This document shows, piece by piece, positions 35,391 through 44,168 of a stretch of 64,000 nucleotides of DNA (position 1 is the stretch's first letter; every line of letters starts with the position of its first letter). The notes beneath the pieces are model-generated. The model was not told the origin of the DNA. It saw only the letters and a program-made list of their open reading frames with translations, and ran no database searches. Origin of the DNA: Planctomycetaceae bacterium (GTDB lineage Bacteria > Planctomycetota > Planctomycetia > Planctomycetales > Planctomycetaceae). Made by a program: the position numbers and the translations under genes. The DNA lies in assembly GCA_017795105.1 (NCBI GenBank), contig CP051247.1, forward strand, positions 4,930,001-4,994,000, written 5' to 3'.

Positions 35391-36920
35391 ATGACTGTGG
35401 ACGAAGGTTCTCCGAAATCGGACCTGCGGAGTTCGCCTTTCATCAATGGCATCATGACCGCTGCTGCGGTCGTTGTGGTGATCGGCGGGATTCATCTGGC
35501 CCGGGCGATCGTCATTCCATTTCTGCTGGCGATCTTTATCGGCGTGATTATCTCGGCCATTCTCGAATGGCTCCGCCAGCGGGATATCAATACGGGAGCC
35601 GCCATCTTTTTGATGATGGTCTTCATGGCCGTGTCGTCTCTGGTCGTGATTTCGGTCGTCGCGACCTCGGCCAACGAACTGGTCAGCCGGCTGCCGGAAC
35701 TGAATGCGCAGATTAACCGGGCCGAGGAACGGGTCGTCGACTGGCTTGAAGCCCGCGGGTTCAGGGTTCAGCAGCAGGACAACGAGCAACCGCCGAGTCA
35801 GTCGCTTGAGATTTCGGTTCCCGGTCTCGTGCCTCTGCCTGAAATGTCGAGTGAAGCGCTTCCCGCTCCGGAAGGAACTTCTCCAGTTCCTGCTCCCCAG
35901 GGAACAAGCGCGCCGTCGCTCCCGACGGAAACAGGTCTCTTGTCTCCTGAAGGGACTTCGGCGGTTCCGGAAGCCGAGATGCTGATCGATCCAGACGAAG
36001 CGATCGACGGAACGAACGATTCGACCAATCCGAACATGGCGCCGGATGGCTCCGAAATCGGAGATTCGTCTCGACCGAGCCGGGCGGACAGGGATGATCC
36101 GAGTGTCAGCGAACCGATCGTCGTTGAGTCACAGCCAACAGGTCCGCTGGGAATTCCAGGCTACATGTTCGGCGAGCAGCGGCACGTGATCGAGTTTCAC
36201 CCGACGTCCGGGCGGAGCACCGCGACTCGAAATGAGGGCGTGCTCAACGTCCTTTCGCCGGTGCAGATTTTCCGCTCGTTCCTGGAGAGCGTCATGGGGA
36301 TGCTCAACTACACGTTGATCGTGCTGTTGATGCTCCTGTTTCTGCTCTTTGAATGGTCGCGGTTTGGCAAGAAGCTGGAAGCTCTGCCGGGCGGGTCCCA
36401 GCTCTCGATGGCTCAGGTGACCGCGGTTCTGGCCGCGATTCGCAAGTACATGCTCATCAAAACGATTGTCAGCGTGATGACCGGTCTGCTAATTGGCTTC
36501 GGTCTCATGCTGCTGGGGACCGACTACGCGGCTCTCTGGGGCGTGATCGCGTTCCTTTTCAACTACATTCCGACCATCGGTTCGATTATCGCCGGCATCG
36601 TCCCGGTGCTCTATGTGCTGGTCGATCAGGATCCGTGGGCCGCCAGTTATGTGGCTGCTGTGTTCCTGTCAGTCAACTTCATCATTGGCAATGTGCTGGA
36701 GCCGCGAATCATGGGAGAAGGGCTGGGGCTGTCGACGTTTGTCGTCTTCCTCTCCCTCATCTTCTGGGGTTGGGTCCTGGGACCAGCCGGGATGCTGCTG
36801 GCCGTGCCTTTGACGATGGTGGTGAAGATTGTCCTGGCCAGCGACGAGCGAACACGCTGGTTCGCTCTGTTGCTGGGCTCAGGGACAGATATGGAATCGG
36901 TTTCCCACATCACCGAGTGA
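35391..36920 (+). CDS. AI-2E/PerM-family membrane protein with large disordered insertion
   Basis: 509 residues. Two N-terminal hydrophobic helices (IMTAAAVVVVIGGIHLARAI, VIPFLLAIFIGVIISAIL), a third near 68-88, and four to five more from about 293 onwards (LNYTLIVLLMLLFLLFEWSR to GPAGMLLAVPLTMVVK) match the AI-2E transporter/PerM family; the FNYIPTIGSIIAG motif is diagnostic. Family members export small molecules or act as antiporters, with substrate unknown here. Residues about 120-290 are a Pro/Glu/Ser/Thr-rich insertion with repeated EGTS/QGTS units and many acidic residues, about 170 residues more than the family core. It is convergent with the CDGSH gene, nine bases apart. Confidence 0.9.
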   Translation: MTVDEGSPKSDLRSSPFINGIMTAAAVVVVIGGIHLARAIVIPFLLAIFIGVIISAILEWLRQRDINTGAAIFLMMVFMAVSSLVVISVVATSANELVSRLPELNAQINRAEERVVDWLEARGFRVQQQDNEQPPSQSLEISVPGLVPLPEMSSEALPAPEGTSPVPAPQGTSAPSLPTETGLLSPEGTSAVPEAEMLIDPDEAIDGTNDSTNPNMAPDGSEIGDSSRPSRADRDDPSVSEPIVVESQPTGPLGIPGYMFGEQRHVIEFHPTSGRSTATRNEGVLNVLSPVQIFRSFLESVMGMLNYTLIVLLMLLFLLFEWSRFGKKLEALPGGSQLSMAQVTAVLAAIRKYMLIKTIVSVMTGLLIGFGLMLLGTDYAALWGVIAFLFNYIPTIGSIIAGIVPVLYVLVDQDPWAASYVAAVFLSVNFIIGNVLEPRIMGEGLGLSTFVVFLSLIFWGWVLGPAGMLLAVPLTMVVKIVLASDERTRWFALLLGSGTDMESVSHITE

Positions 36921-36929
36921 CGGACGGAA

Positions 36930-37133
36930 TTATGCCCGATTCTCGGCTTTGAATTCGCAGGCCTTGTGGCTGCCGTCGCAAAACGGGCTGTTCTTCGAAG
37001 CACTGCAGCGACAGAGGGCCACGTTGGTCTTTCCCTGCAGATCGATGGGATTCCCGGCACCGTCGATCAGTTTGATGTCGCCGTTAATCAGGATGGGTCC
37101 GTTGTCGCGGAGTGTGACAGTCACTTCAGACAT
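36930..37133 (-). CDS. CDGSH iron-sulfur domain protein
   Basis: 67 residues, a single small zinc-finger-like domain. The 3Cys-1His [2Fe-2S] ligand set is complete: C41, C43, C52 and H56 in CRCSASKNSPFCDGSH. Bacterial single-domain CDGSH proteins are cytoplasmic electron or cluster carriers of unspecified role. I start at 37133, where the core strand (SEVTVTLRDNGPILINGDI) begins; an in-frame start upstream would add 36 unrelated residues. It is convergent with the AI-2E-family gene and divergent from rsmE (135 bases). Confidence 0.93.
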   Translation of the reverse strand: MSEVTVTLRDNGPILINGDIKLIDGAGNPIDLQGKTNVALCRCSASKNSPFCDGSHKACEFKAENRA

Positions 37134-37268
37134 TGTTGAGCCTTCGCTAGAGTGAAGTTTTATCTGGCTGTCGGCGGACGCCCGCCGAGGTTCGTTCGTC
37201 AGTATGGGGGATGCCAACGTCGAAGACCAGCGTTCGTTCAATGAGGTCCGCAGGAAGATCTACCACCG

Positions 37269-37997
37269 ATGTCGACTCGCTTTTATTGCCCGTCACCCTG
37301 GTCAACTCTCGTAGAAGTTACCGGCTCTGAGGCTCATCATCTGCTGCACGTGATGCGACTGAAGCCCGGCGCGGAAGTCGAAGTCTTTGACGGCAGCGGA
37401 CGATCGAGTCTCGGCATCATCGAAGAAACCGACCGGAAGTCAGCCCGGGTGCGACTGATCTCTGGCAGCGAACGCATCGACCCCGAGCCGAGTCGCCGGC
37501 TAATTGTCGCGACAGCCATTCCGAAAGGGGATCGGCTCCGCTGGCTCGTCGAGAAGTGTACCGAACTTGGCGTCGACGAAATTCTTCCGCTGGAGACCGC
37601 CCGCTCGGTTGTCTCGCCACGGGAATCGAAGATCGACAAGCATCGGCAATACGTGCTCGAAGCCTGTAAGCAGTCGGGACGTAATCGAGCTCTGGAGCTG
37701 CACGACATGCAGAGCTTCGAAGCGTTCTGCGAAACGATCGCTGCTAATCAGCTGTGCCTGATCGGCACGCTCTCCGATCAGCCCATGGGGCCTCAAGTCC
37801 TTCAGGACGAGTTTTCCAGAACTGAAGGCCCGGTTTTCCTCCTCATTGGTCCGGAAGGGGGCTGGACGGACGAAGAACACGAGCTGGCCTGCCAGTCGGG
37901 AATGCGACCCTGCCACTTGCCCGGGCATGTTCTGAGAACGGAAACGGCCGCCGTCGCCCTTTCTGCCTGTCTGAAGATGCTGCTGCCCTCGCATTGA
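37269..37997 (+). CDS. rsmE: 16S rRNA m3U1498 methyltransferase
   Basis: 242 residues, normal length. It methylates N3 of U1498 in 16S rRNA using SAM. The N-terminal PUA-like part contains EAHHLLHVMRLKPGAEVEVFDGSG; the SPOUT part has VATAIPKGDRLRWLVEKCTELG and the knotted SAM site LLIGPEGGWTDEEHELA, ending LRTETAAVALSA. All are family signatures. The gene starts with ATG at 37269 and stands alone on the plus strand. Confidence 0.96.
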   Translation: MSTRFYCPSPWSTLVEVTGSEAHHLLHVMRLKPGAEVEVFDGSGRSSLGIIEETDRKSARVRLISGSERIDPEPSRRLIVATAIPKGDRLRWLVEKCTELGVDEILPLETARSVVSPRESKIDKHRQYVLEACKQSGRNRALELHDMQSFEAFCETIAANQLCLIGTLSDQPMGPQVLQDEFSRTEGPVFLLIGPEGGWTDEEHELACQSGMRPCHLPGHVLRTETAAVALSACLKMLLPSH

Positions 37998-38046
37998 TTG
38001 CGGGGCATGAGGGAACTTCGCGGTGGCCATGATAGTTCTGCTATCA

Positions 38047-38173
38047 GGGCGGCGCAGCCGTGGGAGGCTGCCGTTTGGCGAAGGGGAGAAGTCCGTGCTG
38101 CTTCGTGTTTATTCTGGATGGAGGCTTTTCTCAATAATCCGTCCAACTCCATTCTCCGACGGCTGCGCCGCCC
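38047..38173. repeat. 127-bp segment bounded by perfect 15-bp inverted repeats
   Basis: The segment begins GGGCGGCGCAGCCGT (38047-38061) and ends with its exact reverse complement (38159-38173), with 97 bases between. It lies in the gene-free stretch between rsmE and the cytochrome gene. The interior has no credible coding sequence. The layout fits a miniature inverted-repeat element or a long stem-loop; no target-site duplication is evident by eye. Confidence 0.6.
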
Positions 38174-38222
38174 CGAAGGAATCTTTTGGGGCCAGCCCGG
38201 GGGAGGGGCTTTCCCTCAGCGC

Positions 38223-38261
38223 ATGAAAAAACGCAGTGAACCGCGGAGGTCCACTGCGTTT
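38223..38261 (-). terminator. Intrinsic terminator of the cytochrome c gene
   Basis: Ten-base stem AAACGCAGTG/CACTGCGTTT followed on the minus strand by TTTTTTC, 23 bases after the stop of the mono-haem protein gene. Confidence 0.9.
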
Positions 38262-38283
38262 GAGTTCTAACTACCGGTCGAAG

Positions 38284-38625
38284 TTACTTCGTGGCCGGGA
38301 GCTTGTTTTCCTTCAGCAGGTCGCCGAAAGTCTTGCCAGCGACAGCGCTCGGCTTGGCTTCGACGTCCTTCAGAGCCTTTTTGATCTGTTCGACGTCTTT
38401 GGAGTTCTTGGCGTTCAGGGTCATGCCGTAAGCCATGCCGTAGTTGTTCTTATCCTTCTTGCTCTTGCCTTCGTGGCAGACGTTGCACTTCTGCTCATCG
38501 AGGCCAGCGACATCCGGATACATATCTTTGAACTCAGAGTAGTACTTAGGACGTGCTTCTGCAGTTGAGAGGGCGAAAGTTGCACAGAGTGCGACACAGC
38601 CCAGGCTCAGAATCGCTTTCTTCAT
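38284..38625 (-). CDS. Small exported mono-haem c-type cytochrome
   Basis: 113 residues. Signal peptide MKKAILSLGCVALCATFALS with a probable cleavage near AEA, then a single haem-attachment motif C47-N-V-C50-H51. Length and charge (Lys-rich, no further motif) suggest a small periplasmic electron carrier. The sixth ligand could be a Met in the YGMAYGMTL segment, which is inferred. GGGAG eight bases before the ATG at 38625 supports this start over a longer frame. The gene has its own terminator. Confidence 0.85.
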   Translation of the reverse strand: MKKAILSLGCVALCATFALSTAEARPKYYSEFKDMYPDVAGLDEQKCNVCHEGKSKKDKNNYGMAYGMTLNAKNSKDVEQIKKALKDVEAKPSAVAGKTFGDLLKENKLPATK

Positions 38626-38878
38626 TTGGTCATCTCCCAGTTTTACATTCCAGACGTACGACGCTTTCGTGACGCGATGGTGCGTCCTCCACGATGCCAG
38701 TTTCGAGAAACGTCGTATTTCTCCCACATTAAAAAGCACTGATACGGGCAAGTCAACCGAGGCCTGAAATGGCTATCCACAAATTGTGAACAATTTACAA
38801 GCGTACGCATCGCGCTTCGCATTGGACTGACACAGGCGAATTCCATGCCAGAGCGACTGCTGCCGCAACGGCAGCCGG

Positions 38879-41800
38879 TTATTCTTTCCCTGTCTGGTCG
38901 AGCAGGGAAGACATTTCCAGAACCGTACTCATCACATCCTGCAATTCGCTCTGCAGATCCTCACTGCGACCGGCATAACCCATTCGTCTTGCCAGATAAT
39001 CAAATTCATCGGTTCCCGGGCTCGGAACCGTGAGCTCACCTGCGTTTCCACGGACCATTCTGAGCGCATCGATCAGATTTCGTAAAAAACGGTAACAATC
39101 CCGCAATTTGATTCGCTCTTCGGAAGTCAGCACGCCCACGGCTTCCAGCTGGCGCAGGGCCTCGCGAGTATTCGTCGTTCGCAGGCTCGGATGCTGAAAT
39201 GCGTGGCTGATTTGCAGCCCCTGGACAAGATACTCGCAATCGACCAGGCCCCCGGGGCTCAGTTTGGCGTTGATCGTTCCCGGCTGGACGAGCTGCCGCA
39301 CCTGTTTCTCCCGCATCCCCCGCATCGCGGTGACATCGAATGGCTGCCCGGTGTAAACGAGCCGATCACGCAGAGCGACGACCGTTTCGGAAAAACTGTC
39401 GAATCCCACAATCGGCCGCAGCTTGACCAGCGATTGCCGTTCGTAGGGCCAGGCGGCTCCTTCGGGGCCGAAGTAGTTCTCGAAGGCTTCGAGCGAAACG
39501 GCGAGACTTCCCGCATTGCCATAGGGACGCAGTCGTAGATCGATTTCGAAGATCCCATCGCTTTTCGCGCGGATCATCGCTCGGAAATCTTTCACGAGCC
39601 GCGAGTAAAACTCGACCGCGGTAATGGAACTGACACCGTTTGTCACTCCCTTGTCTTCGAAGATGAACATCAGCTCGATATCGGACGCGAAGCCCAGTTC
39701 CTGGCCGCCGCCTTTTCCGAGGGCGGCCACGCAGTAACGGCAGGGGCTGCCATCGGGCAGCAGCGGCTCGCCATGTTCCCGCTTCAGATTCTCATAAGCA
39801 ATCTCGACCGCCTGCCGCGTCACGACTTCGGCGATGTTTGTCAATTCGATCGAGAACTCGCCGAAGGTCGTGTTGTATTCGAGAATGTGCCGCATGTCGC
39901 TGCGGACCAGTTCGCGATCCTTGAACGCATTCAGGATTTCAATCTGCTCATCGAGCGATTCAATCCCCTTGAGTTGCTTACGCAACTCCGTTTCGAGTTC
40001 CGGCTGCCCCTTCGCAATCTTCAGGCTGTCGATATCCGTGACCACGGGGAAGAGATTGGCGTACTGTAGTCGCAGGAAATCTTCCCAGAGGAAATCGCTG
40101 CCCCCGAGAACTTTGACCAGCGCATCGAGCACGGAGGGGCGTTCGAGAGAAGACAGCTGATCGGCCCAGTCGGGCTGGTCGAACAGTTTCTCCAGCAGGT
40201 CGCGGAAGTGGAGCAGTGCCGATTCCGGGTTCGAGGCCGTCGGCAGAATATGAGCGATGTGCTTAATGAGCACGATGACCGTCCGCAGCAGTTGCAGCTT
40301 GCCTTCGTCTTCAATCTTTTCCCCGCTCAGCGACTGCACGTACAACCTGTCGCGAACACGTCCTTCCGCCGAGTCGATGATCACGCGGGTAAGCTGCACT
40401 CCGGAAAGTGCCAGTCCAGTGGTCAGCCCGTACAGAAACCCGGGGACATCCTCGCCCGAAATATCGATGGCGGTGGCGTATTCGTCGACATCGTTCCGGA
40501 TCTGAAGTTCGACTGGCAGCAGGGAACGGCTCGGGTTGGGTTTGTTCTCAAGAGCCTTACCAACGCGGCGGGCCAGAATTCCCTGCACATCCCTGATCTG
40601 ATCGCGATGCAGCATGTGGCTGATTTCGCGGCACTCGGTCAGATACTTGTGCCAGACTTCGTCACCGGTCTCAGGGTCATTGGCTTCCACTTCCAGAACG
40701 GTCACGAAACGACTGTGAGCATCCCGGTATTTCTCGCCGGAGCTTTCGCGGGAATACTCAGTCGGGAACAGTCCGGTGAAGACGTGCCCGCGAACGATGT
40801 CGAAACCGTTGGCGAACAGCAGACCGCAGGTGACCGAGAACTGGCCGACAAGATCCTTCCCCACCACGATCAGCCGCCAGCTCTTCTCAGACAGTCGATG
40901 CGTGGCGATGTGAATGAATTCTCCGTCCGGCAGTTTGTCAATCAACTGAGCGTGCAGCTGAATCTCAGTCTCGGAGAATGTTGACGCATAGTCAGGCTGG
41001 GCCTCGGCCACGAGTTCGAGCAGCGGTCGGGCGAATGCGATTTCCGTTTCGACATCCGCGTACGGCTTTTCGAGATACTTCTCGTAGATGCGACGAATCG
41101 AGGCAGAGTGTCGTTCATAGTACGAGGTGAACGTGGTCGAATCGGGGAAGTCGAGCTTGCGGGCGAGATAAGCCAGTTCACGCGGTTCGCTCGGGATGTG
41201 ATGAATCTGCTTGTAGTGCGTCAACTGCAGCGCGTGTTCGATCGTCCGCAGGAAGACATAACCGTCGGAGAGGTGCCGGAACTCGTCCACCTTGATCAAC
41301 TTGTGTTCAACAAGCCGGACAAGGCCATCGAGCGTATTGATGCTGCGAACGGTGGGATCGTCGCGGCCGGCAATCAGCTGCAGATACTGCACGCAGAATT
41401 CGATATCGCGAATTGAACCTTTGCCCCCTTTAACCTCTCCGTACCGCCGCCCCTGTTTCTGCAGTTCGCGTTCGATGTTCCGCTTCATTTCCAGAACATT
41501 CTTGCGGATATCTTCCGGGGCACTGTCAAAAACGATCGGTTCGATTCGCTTCAGGAACTGCTCGCCGGCTTCGAGATTGCCGGCGATGGGCCGCGCCTTG
41601 AGCAACGCCTGCTTCTCCCACAGCATTCCATGCTTTTTCAGATAGCCCTCGTAAGCGTCTTCTGAACAGACGAGCGCTCCGGAGCGGCCCCAGGGCCGCA
41701 GCCGCATGTCGACCCGGTAGAGAAAGCCGTCGGCCGTCGCTTTGGTGATGGCTTCGATCAGCGTTTGCCCGAGCGGCCAGTAACGGGACGCATCGTTCAG

Positions 41801-42613
41801 GGCCACGAAGACCAGATCGATATCGGAACTGTAGTTGATCTCTTCGCCGCCGAGCTTGCCGAAGGCCAGTACGACGAACTCATCGGTCGGGAGGTTTTCT
41901 TTCTCTGAAGCGAATTTCAGGCAAATCTGCACCAGAGCATCGGCCAGCAGCGAAAGCTGCAACGTGATGCTCTTGAAGTCCATCAGGCCGAATGAGTCGC
42001 AGGCTCCAATCCTGAGCAGTTCCCAGTGTTGATAGTGACGCAACGCGGCGATGCGGCCGTAGAAATCGGTCTCGTTTTGCGTGTAGTTCTTCGCTTCCTC
42101 GTAGAAATCGCTGCGGCTCTTGAAGTCGGCCAGTCGTTTGTGGTTCGTCAGATCCTCGAGGTAACCGGGATTGCGAAGCAGAATCTCAGTCAGAAACTGA
42201 CTGCCGACGAACAGCCGCATGAGAATTTCGACCGCCCGGGGATTGGCCGCCAGAAAGTTGAGTAGTTCTGCCCGCTCGCCGTACCGCTGCAGGTAACGCT
42301 CGAAGTTCAGCAGTGACTGATCAGGATTGGCAGACTCCGACAGGGAATAAAGAAAGTTGTTGAAGCAGGATTCGAGTGTGCGGCGCTGCTCATCGTTCTC
42401 ACAGATTTTGAGCATCCGCTGCGTCGCGGTCTTCAGATCAGTGAAACCGATCTGAGTCAGAATCGCTTCGCGTTGATCATCCGGACCGTTTCCGAACAGA
42501 AGGAGTTCGGCCGGATTGCCATCCCAGGACTCGTTCACAACTTCGCTTTCGTATGGCTGGTGTCTTTGGACTGATGACTCAATCCGGGTTGCTTCGTCGC
42601 GGCTATTCCTCAT
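38879..42613 (-). CDS. glnE: Glutamine synthetase adenylyltransferase/adenylyl-removing enzyme (GlnE) with internal ACT-like domain
   Basis: 1244 residues, against about 950 for E. coli GlnE. It has the double GlnE layout: first nucleotidyltransferase near 240-480 (FGKLGGEEINYSSDIDLVF, D264 and D266), with the DMRLRPWGRSG and GKGSIRDIEF motifs; second near 955-1140 (ALGKGGGQELGFASDIELMF, DLRLRPYGNAGSL, KLSPGGLVDCEYL). In the second the usual D-x-D is D978-I-E980. Between them, near 705-775, a segment reading IDISGEDVPGFLYGLTTGLA, then ALSGVQLTRVIIDSAEGRV, resembles the ACT domain of GlnD. GlnE adenylylates and deadenylylates glutamine synthetase under PII control; an ACT domain could bind glutamine directly, which is inference. 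No glnA, glnB or glnD is nearby. Confidence 0.93.
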   Translation of the reverse strand: MRNSRDEATRIESSVQRHQPYESEVVNESWDGNPAELLLFGNGPDDQREAILTQIGFTDLKTATQRMLKICENDEQRRTLESCFNNFLYSLSESANPDQSLLNFERYLQRYGERAELLNFLAANPRAVEILMRLFVGSQFLTEILLRNPGYLEDLTNHKRLADFKSRSDFYEEAKNYTQNETDFYGRIAALRHYQHWELLRIGACDSFGLMDFKSITLQLSLLADALVQICLKFASEKENLPTDEFVVLAFGKLGGEEINYSSDIDLVFVALNDASRYWPLGQTLIEAITKATADGFLYRVDMRLRPWGRSGALVCSEDAYEGYLKKHGMLWEKQALLKARPIAGNLEAGEQFLKRIEPIVFDSAPEDIRKNVLEMKRNIERELQKQGRRYGEVKGGKGSIRDIEFCVQYLQLIAGRDDPTVRSINTLDGLVRLVEHKLIKVDEFRHLSDGYVFLRTIEHALQLTHYKQIHHIPSEPRELAYLARKLDFPDSTTFTSYYERHSASIRRIYEKYLEKPYADVETEIAFARPLLELVAEAQPDYASTFSETEIQLHAQLIDKLPDGEFIHIATHRLSEKSWRLIVVGKDLVGQFSVTCGLLFANGFDIVRGHVFTGLFPTEYSRESSGEKYRDAHSRFVTVLEVEANDPETGDEVWHKYLTECREISHMLHRDQIRDVQGILARRVGKALENKPNPSRSLLPVELQIRNDVDEYATAIDISGEDVPGFLYGLTTGLALSGVQLTRVIIDSAEGRVRDRLYVQSLSGEKIEDEGKLQLLRTVIVLIKHIAHILPTASNPESALLHFRDLLEKLFDQPDWADQLSSLERPSVLDALVKVLGGSDFLWEDFLRLQYANLFPVVTDIDSLKIAKGQPELETELRKQLKGIESLDEQIEILNAFKDRELVRSDMRHILEYNTTFGEFSIELTNIAEVVTRQAVEIAYENLKREHGEPLLPDGSPCRYCVAALGKGGGQELGFASDIELMFIFEDKGVTNGVSSITAVEFYSRLVKDFRAMIRAKSDGIFEIDLRLRPYGNAGSLAVSLEAFENYFGPEGAAWPYERQSLVKLRPIVGFDSFSETVVALRDRLVYTGQPFDVTAMRGMREKQVRQLVQPGTINAKLSPGGLVDCEYLVQGLQISHAFQHPSLRTTNTREALRQLEAVGVLTSEERIKLRDCYRFLRNLIDALRMVRGNAGELTVPSPGTDEFDYLARRMGYAGRSEDLQSELQDVMSTVLEMSSLLDQTGKE

Positions 42614-42747
42614 CCGGACGGTTTCGCTGCAGAATGCGATTCGAATTCCTGCCCAGGCCCGGGGGCACGACTGTCAATCTTACAAGCGATTGTAGCAATT
42701 GCAGAAATCAGCGGCAGTAAGGTCGGCGAATGAACCTCCAATCGATG

Positions 42748-42975
42748 TCAGACAGGCTCTTCGACGTCGCCGCGGAGCCATTCAGCTCCTGCGGACGGTT
42801 CGTTCAGTGGAACGGGCAGGGGCTTCCCAGGTCTCCACGGTTTCCATGGTTTTCTAACCGGATCTTTATCGGGCTTGAGTTCCCGCAATCCGGACTGCGA
42901 CAGCTGCAATTCACGGCGACCGGCAATCGGGGTGCTAGATTTGAATGTGTTCTTCGTGCCGCCCGGTGTCGGCAA
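42748..42975 (-). CDS. Doubtful small Pro/Lys-rich protein
   Basis: A frame of 75 residues starting with TTG and preceded by AGG. It is rich in Pro, Lys and Arg (KPWKPWRPGKPLPVPLNE), with no domain, signal or membrane segment. It lies upstream of glnE on the same strand. The composition looks more protein-like than that of antisense frames, but a competing frame on the other strand has similar length, so it may be non-coding. Confidence 0.25.
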   Translation of the reverse strand: MPTPGGTKNTFKSSTPIAGRRELQLSQSGLRELKPDKDPVRKPWKPWRPGKPLPVPLNEPSAGAEWLRGDVEEPV

Positions 42976-43159
42976 TGACCTGAGCGCCTGCCATGCAGGA
43001 CGGGCACCGATCGGCGGGACACATTCTTCGACAATGACGTTTGAAACGAATTTACCGCCAATGCGATGTCGAGTCGGAGAGTCGAGCTTTGTCTCAACAG
43101 TTCACGATTCCGAATCCGCTCTCCTGAAAAACTTGTTCTAGGTTTGGAGTGAGTGGAAA

Positions 43160-43193
43160 GTCACCCGAGGGTGACGACGACCCGATCGGGTCG
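43160..43193. promoter_or_regulatory. Two tandem perfect palindromes upstream of an unknown gene
   Basis: GTCACCC/GGGTGAC with a two-base centre at 43160-43175 is followed after two bases by the 16-base palindrome CGACCCGATCGGGTCG at 43178-43193. They lie 130-160 bases before the start at 43322. They could be operator sites or RNA hairpins in the leader. Confidence 0.45.
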
Positions 43194-43321
43194 GGAGCGA
43201 ATCTGAATTGCGTGCAGAGAGCTCACACAGGATTGGTGGGAACGTGCTCGGGCGTTCCTCCGGAAGGCCGAATTACTCGGTGCTTCTGAAGTTTGACTGG
43301 GCGTTGAAAGAACGGATCACT

Positions 43322-44005
43322 ATGGGATTCCTCAAGCGAATTATCAAAAGCACTCATCGCGATGGTGCACTGGCTTCGCAGAAAAGCAGCTTTGATCACC
43401 TGACCGAAGAGCAGTTGGAACACCATCTCAGCATCTCCCGCTACGGGAGTTTCAAGCTGACCGACGCCGTTCGTCCGTCGTACAACCTCGACGTCGTGCC
43501 CAGTGCCGGCTACCGGAAAGACAAGTACTACGACAACGAAACCGGAGCCGAGATCCCTGTTCTTCTAATTGCCCAGACCAGCGAGCGACTGATGGATCTG
43601 TTCGTCGATCTGCTCGATCCGCTGGGCGAAGAAGTCGACCTGGTTCTGGAAACCAGCCATCAGCAGGCCGCGGGCGTGCATCGCGATCTTTACCGGGAAT
43701 CGATTGATGCCCCGGTGCTGAAGAGCATCCTCTGGGACCACGAGGAGATTCTCCTTAACGACGGCTGTGCCGGCATGGCCGTGCTCAATCCCCGCATCCC
43801 GTACGAAGTCCAGTTCGACGAGCACAAGCTCATCATTGTCTACGGACAGGAACTGACTCCGTTCGAAGCAATCCTGCGGGAGCACGGTGTTGACTGCCGC
43901 CGCGAACTGAAATTCATTACGGAAGCCGAACACGTTCATTCTTCCACGGCTGAATACGCCGAGGAGTTTGAGCAGCTCTGTTACACGTTCGGGATTGAAC
44001 GTTAA
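43322..44005 (+). CDS. Conserved-looking cytoplasmic protein of unknown function
   Basis: 227 residues; I do not recognise a family. It starts MGFLKRIIKSTHRDG, a basic helix that might associate with a membrane surface, then continues as a mixed alpha/beta acidic protein with a VLLIAQTSERLMDLFVDLLD helix, LVLETSHQQ, and a C-terminal FEAILREHGVDCRRELKFI segment. There is no signal peptide or transmembrane helix. Well-formed codon usage and a second gene 163 bases downstream argue that it is real. The ATG at 43322 is favoured because the stretch upstream reads as non-protein-like. Confidence 0.7.
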   Translation: MGFLKRIIKSTHRDGALASQKSSFDHLTEEQLEHHLSISRYGSFKLTDAVRPSYNLDVVPSAGYRKDKYYDNETGAEIPVLLIAQTSERLMDLFVDLLDPLGEEVDLVLETSHQQAAGVHRDLYRESIDAPVLKSILWDHEEILLNDGCAGMAVLNPRIPYEVQFDEHKLIIVYGQELTPFEAILREHGVDCRRELKFITEAEHVHSSTAEYAEEFEQLCYTFGIER

Positions 44006-44168
44006 CCGCGCGGGAGTTCGGCTCCGCGCAATACTGAATGTGGCTCTTCCGGCAGGACGTTGGGAAGCCGACACTCGAACCGGTGCGATAACGCAAACTG
44101 CTCGTGGATGAGCAGAGTCGTCCGGCTCGAACGAAATCCACTCACGATGCGCATTGAGGCAATGCATC

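Larger units (their letters stand above)
42614..43321. other. Long intergenic region with tandem palindromes
   Basis: 708 bases between divergent genes. Apart from one doubtful small reading frame (42748-42975, minus) no gene is recognised. Close to the plus-strand gene lie two perfect palindromes in tandem (43160-43193). The region must carry the glnE promoter, but no nitrogen-control motif was recognised by eye. Confidence 0.4.

Noticed and set aside
38859..38875. Terminator for glnE (GCTGCCG/CGGCAGC stem)
   Set aside because: The stem is perfect but no T-tract follows on the minus strand, so I did not list it as an intrinsic terminator.
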